Positions 8,941 to 17,034 of a stretch of 37,450 nucleotides of DNA are shown here, piece after piece. Below the pieces are notes generated by a model. That model saw nothing but the letters and a program-made list of their open reading frames with translations, was not told where the DNA came from and made no database searches. The position numbers were made by a program, and so were the translations under genes. Origin of the DNA: Candidatus Pelagibacterales bacterium (GTDB taxonomy: Bacteria; Pseudomonadota; Alphaproteobacteria; TMED109). The number at the start of each line of letters is the position of its first letter. Position 1 is the stretch's first letter. The stretch lies in assembly GCA_002720535.1 (NCBI GenBank), contig PBIU01000005.1:48385-85834 (forward strand), in the 5' to 3' direction.

Positions 8941-10425
8941 TTGGAAGATTTTAAAAATTTAGTTATTTTTGAAATGGCTAATAACCACCAGGGTAGTTTA
9001 GATCATGCATTAAATATAATTGATGTCTATTCTAAAATTGTAAAAGATAATAATATAAATGCAGCTATTAAATTACAATTTAGAAATATTTCTACATTTA
9101 TTTCTAAAATACAATTAAAAGAAAAAACTAACAAACATATTGATAGATTTCTTGATACTGAATTAACTCAAAAACAATTTTCAATTATATGTAAAAAAAT
9201 AAAAGATTCTGGCATGAAATTGATTATTACGCCATTTGATGAAGTGTCAGTAGATAATGCATTAAAACAAAATGTTGATATTATAAAAATAGCAAGCTGT
9301 AGTGCGGATGATTGGCCATTAATAGAAAAAATAGCTAAAACCAAAAAGTCTGTTATAGCCTCTACCGGAGGTCAAGATATAAAGGCAATCGATAAAATAC
9401 AGAGGTTTTTGGAGCATCGTGAAATTAATTTTGCTTTAATGCATTGTGTTTCTCTCTACCCAGCTTTGCCAAAAGAGGCCAATGTAGGTTTTATTAAAAG
9501 ATTAAAAAGTAGATATCCTAATACGATAATAGGATACTCAGGTCATGAAGCACCTAGTGATCTTATGACAATTGTTTGTGCTATCGGATGTGGAGCGGTT
9601 TTATTTGAAAGGCATATTGGTTTGCCAACGAATCAAATTACTTTGAATAAATATTCTATGGATCCAGAAGAAACAAAAAAATGGATTGATGTAATTAAAA
9701 ACGCACAGAGTATATGTATGGGTGAGACTGATAAAAATATGACCAAAACTGAGTTAACTTCCATTCAAGAATTAGCAAGAGGTACTTTTTGTAAAATTAA
9801 TATTAAAAAAGGACAAAAAATAAATGATAAGGATGTATATTTTGCTTTTCCACTTGAAAATCAGCAATTGAGCTCTGGTAAATTTTTAGCGGGGATTATT
9901 GCTGAAAAAGATTACTTAAAAGATGATGCAATAACTCAAAAGGTTGAAACTAAACAAGCAAATATTATAAGAGAGCATGTTCATTCATACAAAGGAATGT
10001 TTGAAGAAGCAAGTATTGCAGTAGGAAAATATGAAAGTATGGAGTTATCCCATCACTATGGGTTAGAGAATTTAGCAGAAACAGGTGTAATTCTTATTAC
10101 AATCATTAATGATATTTATTGTAAAAAGTTAGTAGGGTTATTAAAAGGTCAAAAACATCCTACTCATAGACATTATAAAAAAGATGAAACTTTTCATGTT
10201 CTTCAAGGAAAAGTTATAGTTGTAAGGAACGATGTTAAACATATTTTAAATAAAGGTGATAAAATAGATATTAGAGCAGGAGATTGGCATTCGTTTGAGT
10301 CAAAAGAAGGTGCTATTTTTGAGGAAGTATCTACAACTAGTATTGTAGGTGATTCTGAATATAAAGATATTAAAATAAATAATTTAGATCCATATGAAAG
10401 AAAAAGTCAAATATACAAATGGTAA
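8941..10425 (+). CDS. NeuB-family ulosonic acid synthase fused to a C-terminal cupin
   Basis: A 494-residue two-part protein. Residues 1-265 form a NeuB/SpsE TIM barrel, which condenses phosphoenolpyruvate with an aldose to a 3-deoxy-ulosonic acid. Visible motifs are EMANNHQG (family EIGxNHxG), KLQ, MHCVSLYPA, GYSGHE and ERHIG. Residues about 270-335 are a SAF domain (ARGTFCKINIKKGQ). Residues about 340-494 are a cupin resembling D-lyxose isomerases, with likely metal ligands His406, His409, His411, Glu416 and His450. The cupin may isomerise the sugar precursor or product (inference). TTG start follows GGAG by 7-8 bases. The promoter and operators lie just upstream. Motif drift from EIGxNH suggests a substrate other than ManNAc. 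Confidence 0.85.
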   Translation: MEDFKNLVIFEMANNHQGSLDHALNIIDVYSKIVKDNNINAAIKLQFRNISTFISKIQLKEKTNKHIDRFLDTELTQKQFSIICKKIKDSGMKLIITPFDEVSVDNALKQNVDIIKIASCSADDWPLIEKIAKTKKSVIASTGGQDIKAIDKIQRFLEHREINFALMHCVSLYPALPKEANVGFIKRLKSRYPNTIIGYSGHEAPSDLMTIVCAIGCGAVLFERHIGLPTNQITLNKYSMDPEETKKWIDVIKNAQSICMGETDKNMTKTELTSIQELARGTFCKINIKKGQKINDKDVYFAFPLENQQLSSGKFLAGIIAEKDYLKDDAITQKVETKQANIIREHVHSYKGMFEEASIAVGKYESMELSHHYGLENLAETGVILITIINDIYCKKLVGLLKGQKHPTHRHYKKDETFHVLQGKVIVVRNDVKHILNKGDKIDIRAGDWHSFESKEGAIFEEVSTTSIVGDSEYKDIKINNLDPYERKSQIYKW

Positions 10426-10462
10426 GTTTTTTGGTCAAACAATTATATTTTAATTTAGTGTT

Positions 10463-10858
10463 TTGGTTGATTATATGCAAAGATTCGAATCTCAAATATT
10501 AGAAGAATATAAAAATAATATTAGAAAAAATAATAAAACTCTTGTAGTAGATATTGATGGAGTAGTTGCAAGTATAGTAGAAGATGGAGATTATTTTAAA
10601 GCTAAGCCAATAAAAAAAAACATATCTATTTTAAATAATCTAAAAGAATGTGGTTTAAAAATAATTTATTATACTGCAAGAGGCTCAGTGTCTGGAATAG
10701 ATTGGGAAGATGTTACTAAGGAACAATTTAAAAGATGGAAAATAAAATTTGATGAGCTTAAATTTGGCAAGCCAGCAGCAGATTTATATATAGATGATAA
10801 GGCAGCGACGCCTCCTATTTTATTGGAGTTAGAAAAAGAGATAAAAAATAAATTTTAA
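10463..10858 (+). CDS. HAD-like phosphatase, capsule-biosynthesis type
   Basis: A protein of 131 residues (TTG 10463) or 127 (ATG 10475); neither start has a clear ribosome site. LVVDIDGVV carries the HAD DxDx(V/T) nucleophile motif, YYTARGS is motif II with Thr, and KPAADLYIDDKA supplies the Lys and the acidic motif III/IV. The size matches small capless HAD proteins found in capsule loci. Placed between the NeuB-like synthase and the CMP-transferase, it could remove the phosphate from an ulosonate phosphate, as the Kdo-8-P and Kdn-9-P phosphatases do (inference). Confidence 0.78.
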   Translation: MVDYMQRFESQILEEYKNNIRKNNKTLVVDIDGVVASIVEDGDYFKAKPIKKNISILNNLKECGLKIIYYTARGSVSGIDWEDVTKEQFKRWKIKFDELKFGKPAADLYIDDKAATPPILLELEKEIKNKF

Positions 10859-10958
10859 GTCTTATATTATATTTTGCATATAAAAAAATATATTTAAACG
10901 TATATTAGATAAAATTATTCTGACTTTTTCATTAATTTAAACTAGATAAGGATTATAT

Positions 10959-11600
10959 ATGCTAATAAAATCACTTATTACTGCGAGAGGTGGGTCTAAG
11001 TCAGTACCTAAAAAGAATATAATACCTCTTAAAGGTAAACCATTAATTTCCTATTCTATTTTAGCTAGTTTAGAATCAAATGTTTCTGAAACTTGGGTGT
11101 CTACAGAGGATAAAGAGATTAAAAAAATTTCTATGAAATGGGGTGCAAAAGTAATAGATAGACCTAAAGAGTTCGCTACAGATACTATACTAAATGAACC
11201 TTCTCTAATACAATTTGCGGATCAAGAAAAATTTGATTTATTAGTATTTATTCAGCCAACAGGTCCTTTTATAACTTCAAAATATATAAATGAAGGAATA
11301 AATATGATGATTTCAGGTAATTATGATTCTGTTTTTACCGCTACAAAAAAACATTGGGTTCCAACCTGGGATAAAAATATTAATCCAATTGAATGGGATA
11401 TTTATAGTCGTCCTAGAAGACAAGATAGAGATGAATATTATGAAGAAACAGGAATGTTTTATATTACATCTAAAGAAAGGTTGTTAAATACTGGTATAAG
11501 GTATAGTGGGAAAATAGGAATAGTAAAAATACCTTCATATGATAGCTTGCAAATAGATAGTAGGGAAGACCTTGAACTTATTGAAAAAATTATATCTTGA
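10959..11600 (+). CDS. acylneuraminate/CMP-sugar cytidylyltransferase (NeuA-like)
   Basis: A 213-residue cytidylyltransferase that activates a nonulosonic acid as its CMP derivative. The N-terminus ITARGGSKSVPKKNIIPLKGKPLI is the CTP-binding signature of NeuA/PseF/LegF enzymes. FIQPTGPF (family LQPTSP) and DSVFTATKKH follow, and DSREDLELIE closes the fold (family IDTxxDL). The length is typical of short forms without an extra hydrolase domain. AAGGATTATAT precedes the ATG. It lies 100 bases after the HAD gene and overlaps the next gene by 4 bases. It may serve this operon's own sugar, the pseudaminic pathway further on, or both. Confidence 0.9.
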   Translation: MLIKSLITARGGSKSVPKKNIIPLKGKPLISYSILASLESNVSETWVSTEDKEIKKISMKWGAKVIDRPKEFATDTILNEPSLIQFADQEKFDLLVFIQPTGPFITSKYINEGINMMISGNYDSVFTATKKHWVPTWDKNINPIEWDIYSRPRRQDRDEYYEETGMFYITSKERLLNTGIRYSGKIGIVKIPSYDSLQIDSREDLELIEKIIS

Positions 11601-12862
11601 AAAGTATATTTAAGAATTTAGGCTTTAGAAGAAGTAAAAGTAAATTTATTTATATTTTCTTAAATAATAAAATTATTTCTTTAGATACAATTGTTCCAAT
11701 AATTTTAGATGTTAAATCAAGAAATGAGACAATTAAGGTCATCTATATAACTTTTGACTATAATACTTATGAATTTATTAAATTAAATAAATTATTATTT
11801 AAGGCTATAAAAGAAGTAGGGGATTTAATACTTTTAGGTAGATACAAAAACTCTAAATATTTTAATAATAAAAATATAGGCAAGTATCATTATAAAAGAT
11901 TAAATTTTATAATTCATTTAGCTAAAATACTGCCGCATTTTCTAGCATTAATTTATAATCTTATTACTACTAAAGTAATATTTATACATTTTCGCGCTTT
12001 AAACACGTGGCCTTTAAAGTTACTATACTATTTTAACAAAAATAATACTATTTTTTCCAGTGCAGATAGCTCTGGTTATTCTGAACAAGCGTATAATGCG
12101 GATCGATCTGTCCATGAACAAAGAACTGATCTTAATAAATTTTTGGGCCCCTCACCTAAAGGAAAGAGTGTTATTGCTTTTTCAAATAATTGGCCATTAC
12201 TGAAACATCCAGCATTATTAAATTCTAAAAAATATATTATTAGATCGTCGCATAGTAGAAAAACATGGATAGATTATTTGAAAAGTAATTTTAATAATCT
12301 AATTAAAGAAGAAACTAATGTTGAGTTAACAAACGATTGTTGTTTATTACTTTTGGGACATATTGGGCAAGAGGCATCAGGAGCGATGTTTTTAAAAAAT
12401 AAAAATAGTTGGACAACTTTAGTGGAAGATATTTTAGATATAATTCATGAAGAATGTCCACAATTTAAAATATTAATAAAACCGCACATAATTACGGATA
12501 TGTCTTTATTACAAAGTATTTTAAACAAAAGAAAAAATTTGAATGTAATAATTACTTCTTTGCATCCAGCATTGTTATCTGTAAAAACAAGATTTTCAAT
12601 AGCTTCGCATTATACTACGGCATTTCAGTCTATTCATGATATTGGAGGAATAACTATTGAATATACAGATCAAAAAGAAAAATATAGAAAAAAATTGAAT
12701 TATAAATCCAAAAGACCAGAATATACTACTTATTTTTTTAATAATGATGAGCAAGGTTTTAGAAGCCTTTTAAAAGATATAAGAAATAATAAAGTAAAAT
12801 CAGAACTGAAACGTGGTTATGACGATGATCCTTCAAATTTATTAAATTATTTATCAGAATAA
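11597..12862 (+). CDS. probable glycosyltransferase of a surface glycan, family not assigned
   Basis: A 421-residue protein with a TTG start overlapping the cytidylyltransferase stop (4 bases). I cannot place it in a named family. It shows two alternating alpha/beta halves compatible with GT-B. The C-terminal half holds FKILIKPHIITD (about residue 293), then SLHPALLSVKTRFSIASHYT with TTAFQSIHDIGG, which resembles the KPHP and S-x-T/S segments of capsule-type transferases such as sialyl- or Kdo-transferases. A hydrophobic stretch near residues 105-125 could touch the membrane. From its position, it may transfer the CMP-sugar made by the preceding genes (inference). Confidence 0.6.
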   Translation: MKSIFKNLGFRRSKSKFIYIFLNNKIISLDTIVPIILDVKSRNETIKVIYITFDYNTYEFIKLNKLLFKAIKEVGDLILLGRYKNSKYFNNKNIGKYHYKRLNFIIHLAKILPHFLALIYNLITTKVIFIHFRALNTWPLKLLYYFNKNNTIFSSADSSGYSEQAYNADRSVHEQRTDLNKFLGPSPKGKSVIAFSNNWPLLKHPALLNSKKYIIRSSHSRKTWIDYLKSNFNNLIKEETNVELTNDCCLLLLGHIGQEASGAMFLKNKNSWTTLVEDILDIIHEECPQFKILIKPHIITDMSLLQSILNKRKNLNVIITSLHPALLSVKTRFSIASHYTTAFQSIHDIGGITIEYTDQKEKYRKKLNYKSKRPEYTTYFFNNDEQGFRSLLKDIRNNKVKSELKRGYDDDPSNLLNYLSE

Positions 12863-12870
12863 TTTGTATA

Positions 12871-13746
12871 TTACCAATTTCTTGGATCCCAATGATCTCC
12901 TGAGAAGGTCTTACATTTTTTTAATACTTCAATAATATCAGTTTTTTTAATTTTAGTATTTTTAATATCTAATATATCTATAAACTGTTTTGAGTTATCA
13001 ATTCCTATAACTAATTTTGCTTTTGGAATTATATAGTTTATACATAATATAGCTAAATGTATTCTACTAATATTTAACTCTTTAGCAATATTTCTGAAGA
13101 ATAATAAACCTGCCCTTGCATCCTGTAAATTTAATGGTAATAATTTTGGATCTATATTTAATAATCCCTGGATTAAAACTGACCTTATTTGGACTTCACC
13201 TTTATTTTCCATAAATTCATTGATTTTGTCAGATAATAGTATTTGTTGATTGAAAATATTTCCTGGAGCCTGTATTACCTTAATTTTAGGATCTATAAAT
13301 ATATGTTTTTCTTCATAAATAGATAGGCCAAATTTATTTATCAGTTTTTTATTTAGAATTGTATTTATAAATTGCTTAACTTCAATTCTATCCCAGTCAT
13401 TAATGTTATGTAAAAATAAATTATTAACTTTTACAACATTCAAATCCTTAACACTTTTATAAAAAATTTTATCAATATCTTTAGATTTGTTTTTAATTAG
13501 ATTGGGTATTTTAGTATTAATAATGGGCTTTACTTTATAATCTTTAACCCATTTTCCTATTATATTATGAGAATTTTTGTATGCATAGGCAGTATCATAG
13601 TTATGTAATCCATGATCATAACATAAGTTGAGAAGATCAATTTTATCTGAGGTTATAATTTCTTGATTTTTATTAGCAATGCCATAGTTACTACCTAATT
13701 GTGCAGTTCCTATTATAATAGTATCTTTTACATTTAATGAACTCAT
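12871..13746 (-). CDS. aldo/keto reductase
   Basis: A 291-residue AKR-fold oxidoreductase that would reduce a carbonyl with NADPH. The catalytic tetrad is visible: Asp51 and Tyr56 in YDTAYAY, Lys79 in NTKI, His113 in FLHN. It begins with GTAQLGSNYG, the standard first strand of the family, and has the IRSVLIQGLL strand. Closest in style are the AKRs found in polysaccharide loci, next to sugar-nucleotide enzymes. It is convergent with the probable glycosyltransferase (8-base gap) and divergent from lepA. Specificity is unknown. Confidence 0.88.
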   Translation of the reverse strand: MSSLNVKDTIIIGTAQLGSNYGIANKNQEIITSDKIDLLNLCYDHGLHNYDTAYAYKNSHNIIGKWVKDYKVKPIINTKIPNLIKNKSKDIDKIFYKSVKDLNVVKVNNLFLHNINDWDRIEVKQFINTILNKKLINKFGLSIYEEKHIFIDPKIKVIQAPGNIFNQQILLSDKINEFMENKGEVQIRSVLIQGLLNIDPKLLPLNLQDARAGLLFFRNIAKELNISRIHLAILCINYIIPKAKLVIGIDNSKQFIDILDIKNTKIKKTDIIEVLKKCKTFSGDHWDPRNW

Positions 13747-13843
13747 ATTTTATATTTTTTTATTTTATCATTTATAAATTTAATATAGACATATTATTTA
13801 TATAATTGGTATTTTTTTTACTAATTTTTAGTTTGGTGTTTTT

Positions 13844-15646
13844 ATGACTGATAATATTTATATTAGAAATTTTGCTATAATAGCTCATATTGATCATGGA
13901 AAATCAACTTTATCTGACAGATTAATAGAATTCTGTGGAACAGTAAGTAATAGAGAAATGAAAGATCAAATTCTTGATTCTATGGAAATTGAAAGAGAAA
14001 GAGGTATTACTATTAAAGCTCAAACTATTCGTTTAGAGTATAAATCAGAAAATGGTAAGAATTATATTTTTAACTTGATAGACACTCCAGGACACGTTGA
14101 TTTTTCATATGAGGTGTCTAGATCATTAGCAGCCTGTGAGGGGGCCTTACTTCTAGTGGATGCTAGCCAAGGAGTTGAGGCTCAAACTTTAGCTAATACC
14201 TGGCTTGCTTTGGAGGCTAACTTAGAAATTATTCCTGTATTAAATAAAGTGGATTTACCTGCTTCAGAGCCAGAAAGAATTAAAACACAAATAAATGATC
14301 TAATAGGACTTGATACATCAAACGTGTTGAACGTGTCTGGAAAAACAGGAGAGGGAGTAGAAGAATTATTAGAGCTCATAATTAAAACCATACCTTATCC
14401 TATTGGAAATAGTAAGGCACCATTAAAAGTATTATTAATAGATGCTTGGTATGATTCATATCTAGGAGTAATGGTTCTTGTAAGAGTGCACGATGGAGTA
14501 ATAAAAAAAGGTATGAAAGTTAAATTAATGAAATCTAAGAGGGAGTACCAAATTGAACAAGTAGGAATATTAGATCCTAAACCTAGAATAGTTAATAGTC
14601 TAAGTGTTGGAGAGGTAGGCTTTATAACTGCTGCTATTAAATCAGTCTCAGACGCCTGGGTCGGAGATACTATTACTAATTTTAAAGAGCCTGCATTAGA
14701 ATCATTGCCTGGATTTAAAGAAAGTATACCCGTCGTTTTTTGTGGCCTTTATCCCACAGATGCAGGAGAATTTGATAAGTTAAGAGATTCTCTGGCAAAA
14801 CTTAGATTGAATGATACTTCTTTTCATTTTGAAATTGAATCAAGTGCAGCACTAGGACTTGGCTTTAGATGTGGCTTTTTAGGTTTACTTCATTTGGAAA
14901 TAGTTCAAGAACGCTTAGAGCGTGAATTTGATTTGGATTTAGTGACAACAGCTCCAAGTGTAATTTATGAAGTTAAAATGAATGATGGTAATATTACTAA
15001 AATACATAACCCAGCTGATTGGCCCGAATTAATTAAAATAAATGAAATAAGTGAGCCTTGGATAAGAGCTACAATATTTTGCCCAGATGATTTTTTAGGA
15101 AAAATATTAAAACTTTGTAATGAAAAAAGAGGTACGCAAATAGATTTAAGTTATGTTGGTAAAAGAGTTATGCTAGTATACGATCTTCCGCTAAATGAGA
15201 TAATTTTTGATTTTAACGATAATTTAAAGTCTATAAGTAGGGGGTATGCTAGTTTTGATTATGAAATAAAGAATTATAAGCCAGGTAATTTAGTTAAGGT
15301 AGGTATTCTTATTAATTCAGAAAGCGTAGATAGTTTATCATTTATAGTACATAGAGAAAATGCAGACCATAGAGCAAGAGGCATTTGTGAGAAATTAAAA
15401 GGATTAATTCCTAGGCAGTTATTTAAGATTGCCATTCAAGCAACTATTGGTGGAAAAGTTATAGCTAGAGAGACAGTTAGTGCCTTAAGAAAAGATGTAA
15501 CCGCTAAGTGTTATGGAGGCGATATTACAAGAAAGAAAAAGCTATTAGAAAAACAAAAAAAAGGTAAAAAAAGAATGAAGCAAGTAGGTAATGTTGATAT
15601 TCCTCAGGAGGCTTTTTTAGCAGCATTAAAAGTAGATATAGGTTAA
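13844..15646 (+). CDS. lepA: elongation factor 4 (LepA), back-translocating GTPase
   Basis: A 600-residue translational GTPase, family length. G1 is AHIDHGKST (about residues 14-22), the switch region is [14 protein letters not shown]3 is DTPGHVDF, and G4 is NKVD. The LepA-specific C-terminus includes [16 protein letters not shown], the conserved [25 protein letters not shown] region and [27 protein letters not shown]. It is a core gene lying between two glycan gene blocks. No strong Shine-Dalgarno is seen; the ATG at 13844 gives the standard N-terminus. Confidence 0.98.
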   Translation: MTDNIYIRNFAIIAHIDHGKSTLSDRLIEFCGTVSNREMKDQILDSMEIERERGITIKAQTIRLEYKSENGKNYIFNLIDTPGHVDFSYEVSRSLAACEGALLLVDASQGVEAQTLANTWLALEANLEIIPVLNKVDLPASEPERIKTQINDLIGLDTSNVLNVSGKTGEGVEELLELIIKTIPYPIGNSKAPLKVLLIDAWYDSYLGVMVLVRVHDGVIKKGMKVKLMKSKREYQIEQVGILDPKPRIVNSLSVGEVGFITAAIKSVSDAWVGDTITNFKEPALESLPGFKESIPVVFCGLYPTDAGEFDKLRDSLAKLRLNDTSFHFEIESSAALGLGFRCGFLGLLHLEIVQERLEREFDLDLVTTAPSVIYEVKMNDGNITKIHNPADWPELIKINEISEPWIRATIFCPDDFLGKILKLCNEKRGTQIDLSYVGKRVMLVYDLPLNEIIFDFNDNLKSISRGYASFDYEIKNYKPGNLVKVGILINSESVDSLSFIVHRENADHRARGICEKLKGLIPRQLFKIAIQATIGGKVIARETVSALRKDVTAKCYGGDITRKKKLLEKQKKGKKRMKQVGNVDIPQEAFLAALKVDIG

Positions 15647-15647
15647 T

Positions 15648-15666
15648 ATTGTTATTTTCTAACAAT
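15648..15666. terminator. possible weak bidirectional terminator after lepA
   Basis: A perfect 7-base inverted repeat ATTGTTA-TTTTC-TAACAAT starts one base after the lepA stop and includes the stop of the minus-strand ORF, at the junction of two convergent genes. The stem has only one G-C pair on each arm and no clear T-run follows, so as an intrinsic terminator it would be weak. Confidence 0.25.
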
Positions 15667-15897
15667 GTATATTAAAAATATAACTTGTATTAAAACTAAA
15701 AAGAATAAAAGCTTTAAATTAAGTATTGGTATAAAAATATTAGCCCAAATACTATAGTGTATAAATTCCACATATTTTTGTAATCCTATTAAAGAATTCA
15801 CATGTAAATTTTTCCAAAACACTCCAATGGAAATGCTATCTATATAAAAAGTAGAGAATAATAATAGTATAGTAATAAAAAAATAAAATATTTTCAT
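15652..15897 (-). CDS. small predicted membrane protein, function unknown
   Basis: An 81-residue ORF that starts with a hydrophobic helix (KIFYFFITILLLFSTFYI) and ends with a long hydrophobic stretch (NLKLLFFLVLIQVIFLIYIV) before a positive tail, so it looks like a small inner-membrane protein with two or three passes. It is convergent with lepA (5-base gap) and divergent from the DMT gene. No ribosome site is visible before its ATG and I recognise no family. Hydrophobic ORFs arise easily in AT-rich DNA, so it may be spurious. Confidence 0.45.
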   Translation of the reverse strand: MKIFYFFITILLLFSTFYIDSISIGVFWKNLHVNSLIGLQKYVEFIHYSIWANIFIPILNLKLLFFLVLIQVIFLIYIVRK

Positions 15898-15953
15898 AAT
15901 TTTACTATAGATTATTTTTTATTTAGTTTAATACTATATTAATATTTATTTTT

Positions 15954-16346
15954 ATGGAAAAAATTTTGTTAACCTATATTCAAATAGTACAATTAATATC
16001 TTTTACATTTCTTATGTCTCTGGGCCAGGTTCTATTTAAAAAGACGGCAATAACGCTTTCTGTCTCTATGGCTTCACAAAACAACCCTTTGGGTTTAATT
16101 GAAGGAATAATTAGAGCTTTATCAGTTCCATGGCTTTATATGGCTTTATGTGTTTATGCAATGGCTACAGTTTTTTGGTTATATATTTTACAGAGAGTTC
16201 CTTTATCTTTAGCTTATCCTTTTTCTGCTTTAGCAATGGTTATAGTCCCAATAATTGCAATATATTTATTTGGCGAAAAATTATCTTGGTCTTACTGGAT
16301 AGGGGTCTTCTTTATTTTTACTGGAATTATAATAATAGCTCGATAA
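15954..16346 (+). CDS. small DMT/EamA-type transporter (SMR/ArnE-like)
   Basis: A 130-residue integral membrane protein with four predicted helices (about 8-25, 55-75, 80-98 and 105-128). LSLAYPFSALAMVIVPI and a final WIGVFFIFTGIIII match the EamA/SMR fold. Single four-helix units of this type include ArnE/ArnF, which flip undecaprenyl-phosphate-linked aminoarabinose, and similar proteins in glycan clusters. It would dimerise to act. It directly precedes the regulator promoter at 16351. The substrate is not known; a role in moving a lipid-linked sugar is an inference from context. Confidence 0.8.
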   Translation: MEKILLTYIQIVQLISFTFLMSLGQVLFKKTAITLSVSMASQNNPLGLIEGIIRALSVPWLYMALCVYAMATVFWLYILQRVPLSLAYPFSALAMVIVPIIAIYLFGEKLSWSYWIGVFFIFTGIIIIAR

Positions 16347-16350
16347 TTTA

Positions 16351-16380
16351 TTGACGTTCATAATGTGAACATGCTATCTT
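16351..16380 (+). promoter_or_regulatory. promoter of the winged-helix regulator operon
   Basis: TTGACG (16351-16356) and TATCTT (16375-16380) are separated by 18 bases, the same spacing as the promoter at 8862-8891. The bases 16344-16361 are identical to 8855-8872. The expected start point is near 16387. The ATG codons at 16365 and 16371 lie upstream of this point, which argues that the regulator begins at ATG 16413. Confidence 0.75.
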
Positions 16381-16395
16381 GTTCAAAAATTGAAC
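16356..16395 (+). promoter_or_regulatory. tandem operator pair before the regulator gene
   Basis: Palindromes GTTCA-TAATG-TGAAC (16356-16370) and GTTCA-AAAAT-TGAAC (16381-16395) have centres 25 bases apart. They overlap the spacer and the predicted start point exactly as at 8867-8906. The central five bases differ between copies while the arms are invariant in all four, which points to a dimeric DNA-binding protein that reads the arms. Autoregulation by the gene just downstream is the simplest reading. Confidence 0.8.
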
Positions 16396-16412
16396 ATTAT
16401 AAAGTTTTAAAT

Positions 16413-17030
16413 ATGTCGAATAAAGATAATAAACATAATGATATGACGTTAGAATTACTTTCAGCAGTAGAAGCTGATAGTAGAATAACACAGAGAAGCT
16501 TAGCTAACACGCTAGGTATAGCTCTTGGGCTAACAAATTCATATTTAAAAAAATGTATCGAAAAGGGGCTTGTAAAAATAAAACAAGTCCCCGCTAATAG
16601 ATATGCTTATTACCTTACTCCTAGCGGTTTTACTGAAAAATCTCGTTTGACGGCAGAATATTTAAAGGCATCATTTAGCTTTTATAGACGAGCTAAAACT
16701 GATTTAACAAATATTATAGATAATTGCTATAACAATAATAAATTTAGAATAATTTTATCAGATTTCTCAGAATTATCTGAAATAGCAACAATTATATCAC
16801 TTAGTAGAGATATTGAATTGGTTGGAATAATTAGTAATAATGATAATGGTAAGGTTTTAAATAATATTCCTGTAATAAGAAATATTAAGACTTTTAGGAA
16901 ATTTGATGCTGTAATAATTACTGATATTTATAATACTAAGTCTAGATATGAATATTTATCTAAAATAATTTCTCCAAACAAAATAATGGTTCCTAATTTA
17001 ATATCATTTGAAAATAAAGGAGATAATTAA
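16413..17030 (+). CDS. winged-helix transcriptional regulator of the glycan operons
   Basis: A 205-residue protein from ATG 16413; a longer frame from 16365 exists, but its start would precede the promoter -10 box. Residues about 10-72 form a MarR/Lrp-like winged helix (LELLSAVEADSRITQRSLANTLGIALGLTN, then KGLVKIKQV and YYLTPSG as the wing), as in EPS-associated MarR-type regulators. Residues about 110-195 look like a small Rossmann-like sensor domain (FRIILSDFSELSEI, ELVGIIS, FDAVIITDI). It probably binds the GTTCA-N5-TGAAC pairs at 8867-8906 and 16356-16395 (inference). One base separates its stop from the next ATG, so it is co-translated with the RfaH-like gene. Confidence 0.8.
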   Translation: MSNKDNKHNDMTLELLSAVEADSRITQRSLANTLGIALGLTNSYLKKCIEKGLVKIKQVPANRYAYYLTPSGFTEKSRLTAEYLKASFSFYRRAKTDLTNIIDNCYNNNKFRIILSDFSELSEIATIISLSRDIELVGIISNNDNGKVLNNIPVIRNIKTFRKFDAVIITDIYNTKSRYEYLSKIISPNKIMVPNLISFENKGDN

Positions 17031-17034
17031 TATG
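17016..17034 (+). promoter_or_regulatory. ribosome binding site that fixes the RfaH-like start
   Basis: AAAGGAG at 17016-17022, inside the end of the regulator gene, is 9 bases before ATG 17032. The alternative TTG at 17008 would put this site inside the gene. The ATG gives the standard RfaH/NusG N-terminus MNWYVV. Confidence 0.8.

Noticed and set aside
16365-16412. Earlier ATG starts (16365, 16371) for the winged-helix regulator
   Set aside because: They lie between the -35 and -10 boxes of the predicted promoter, upstream of the likely transcription start, and overlap the operator.
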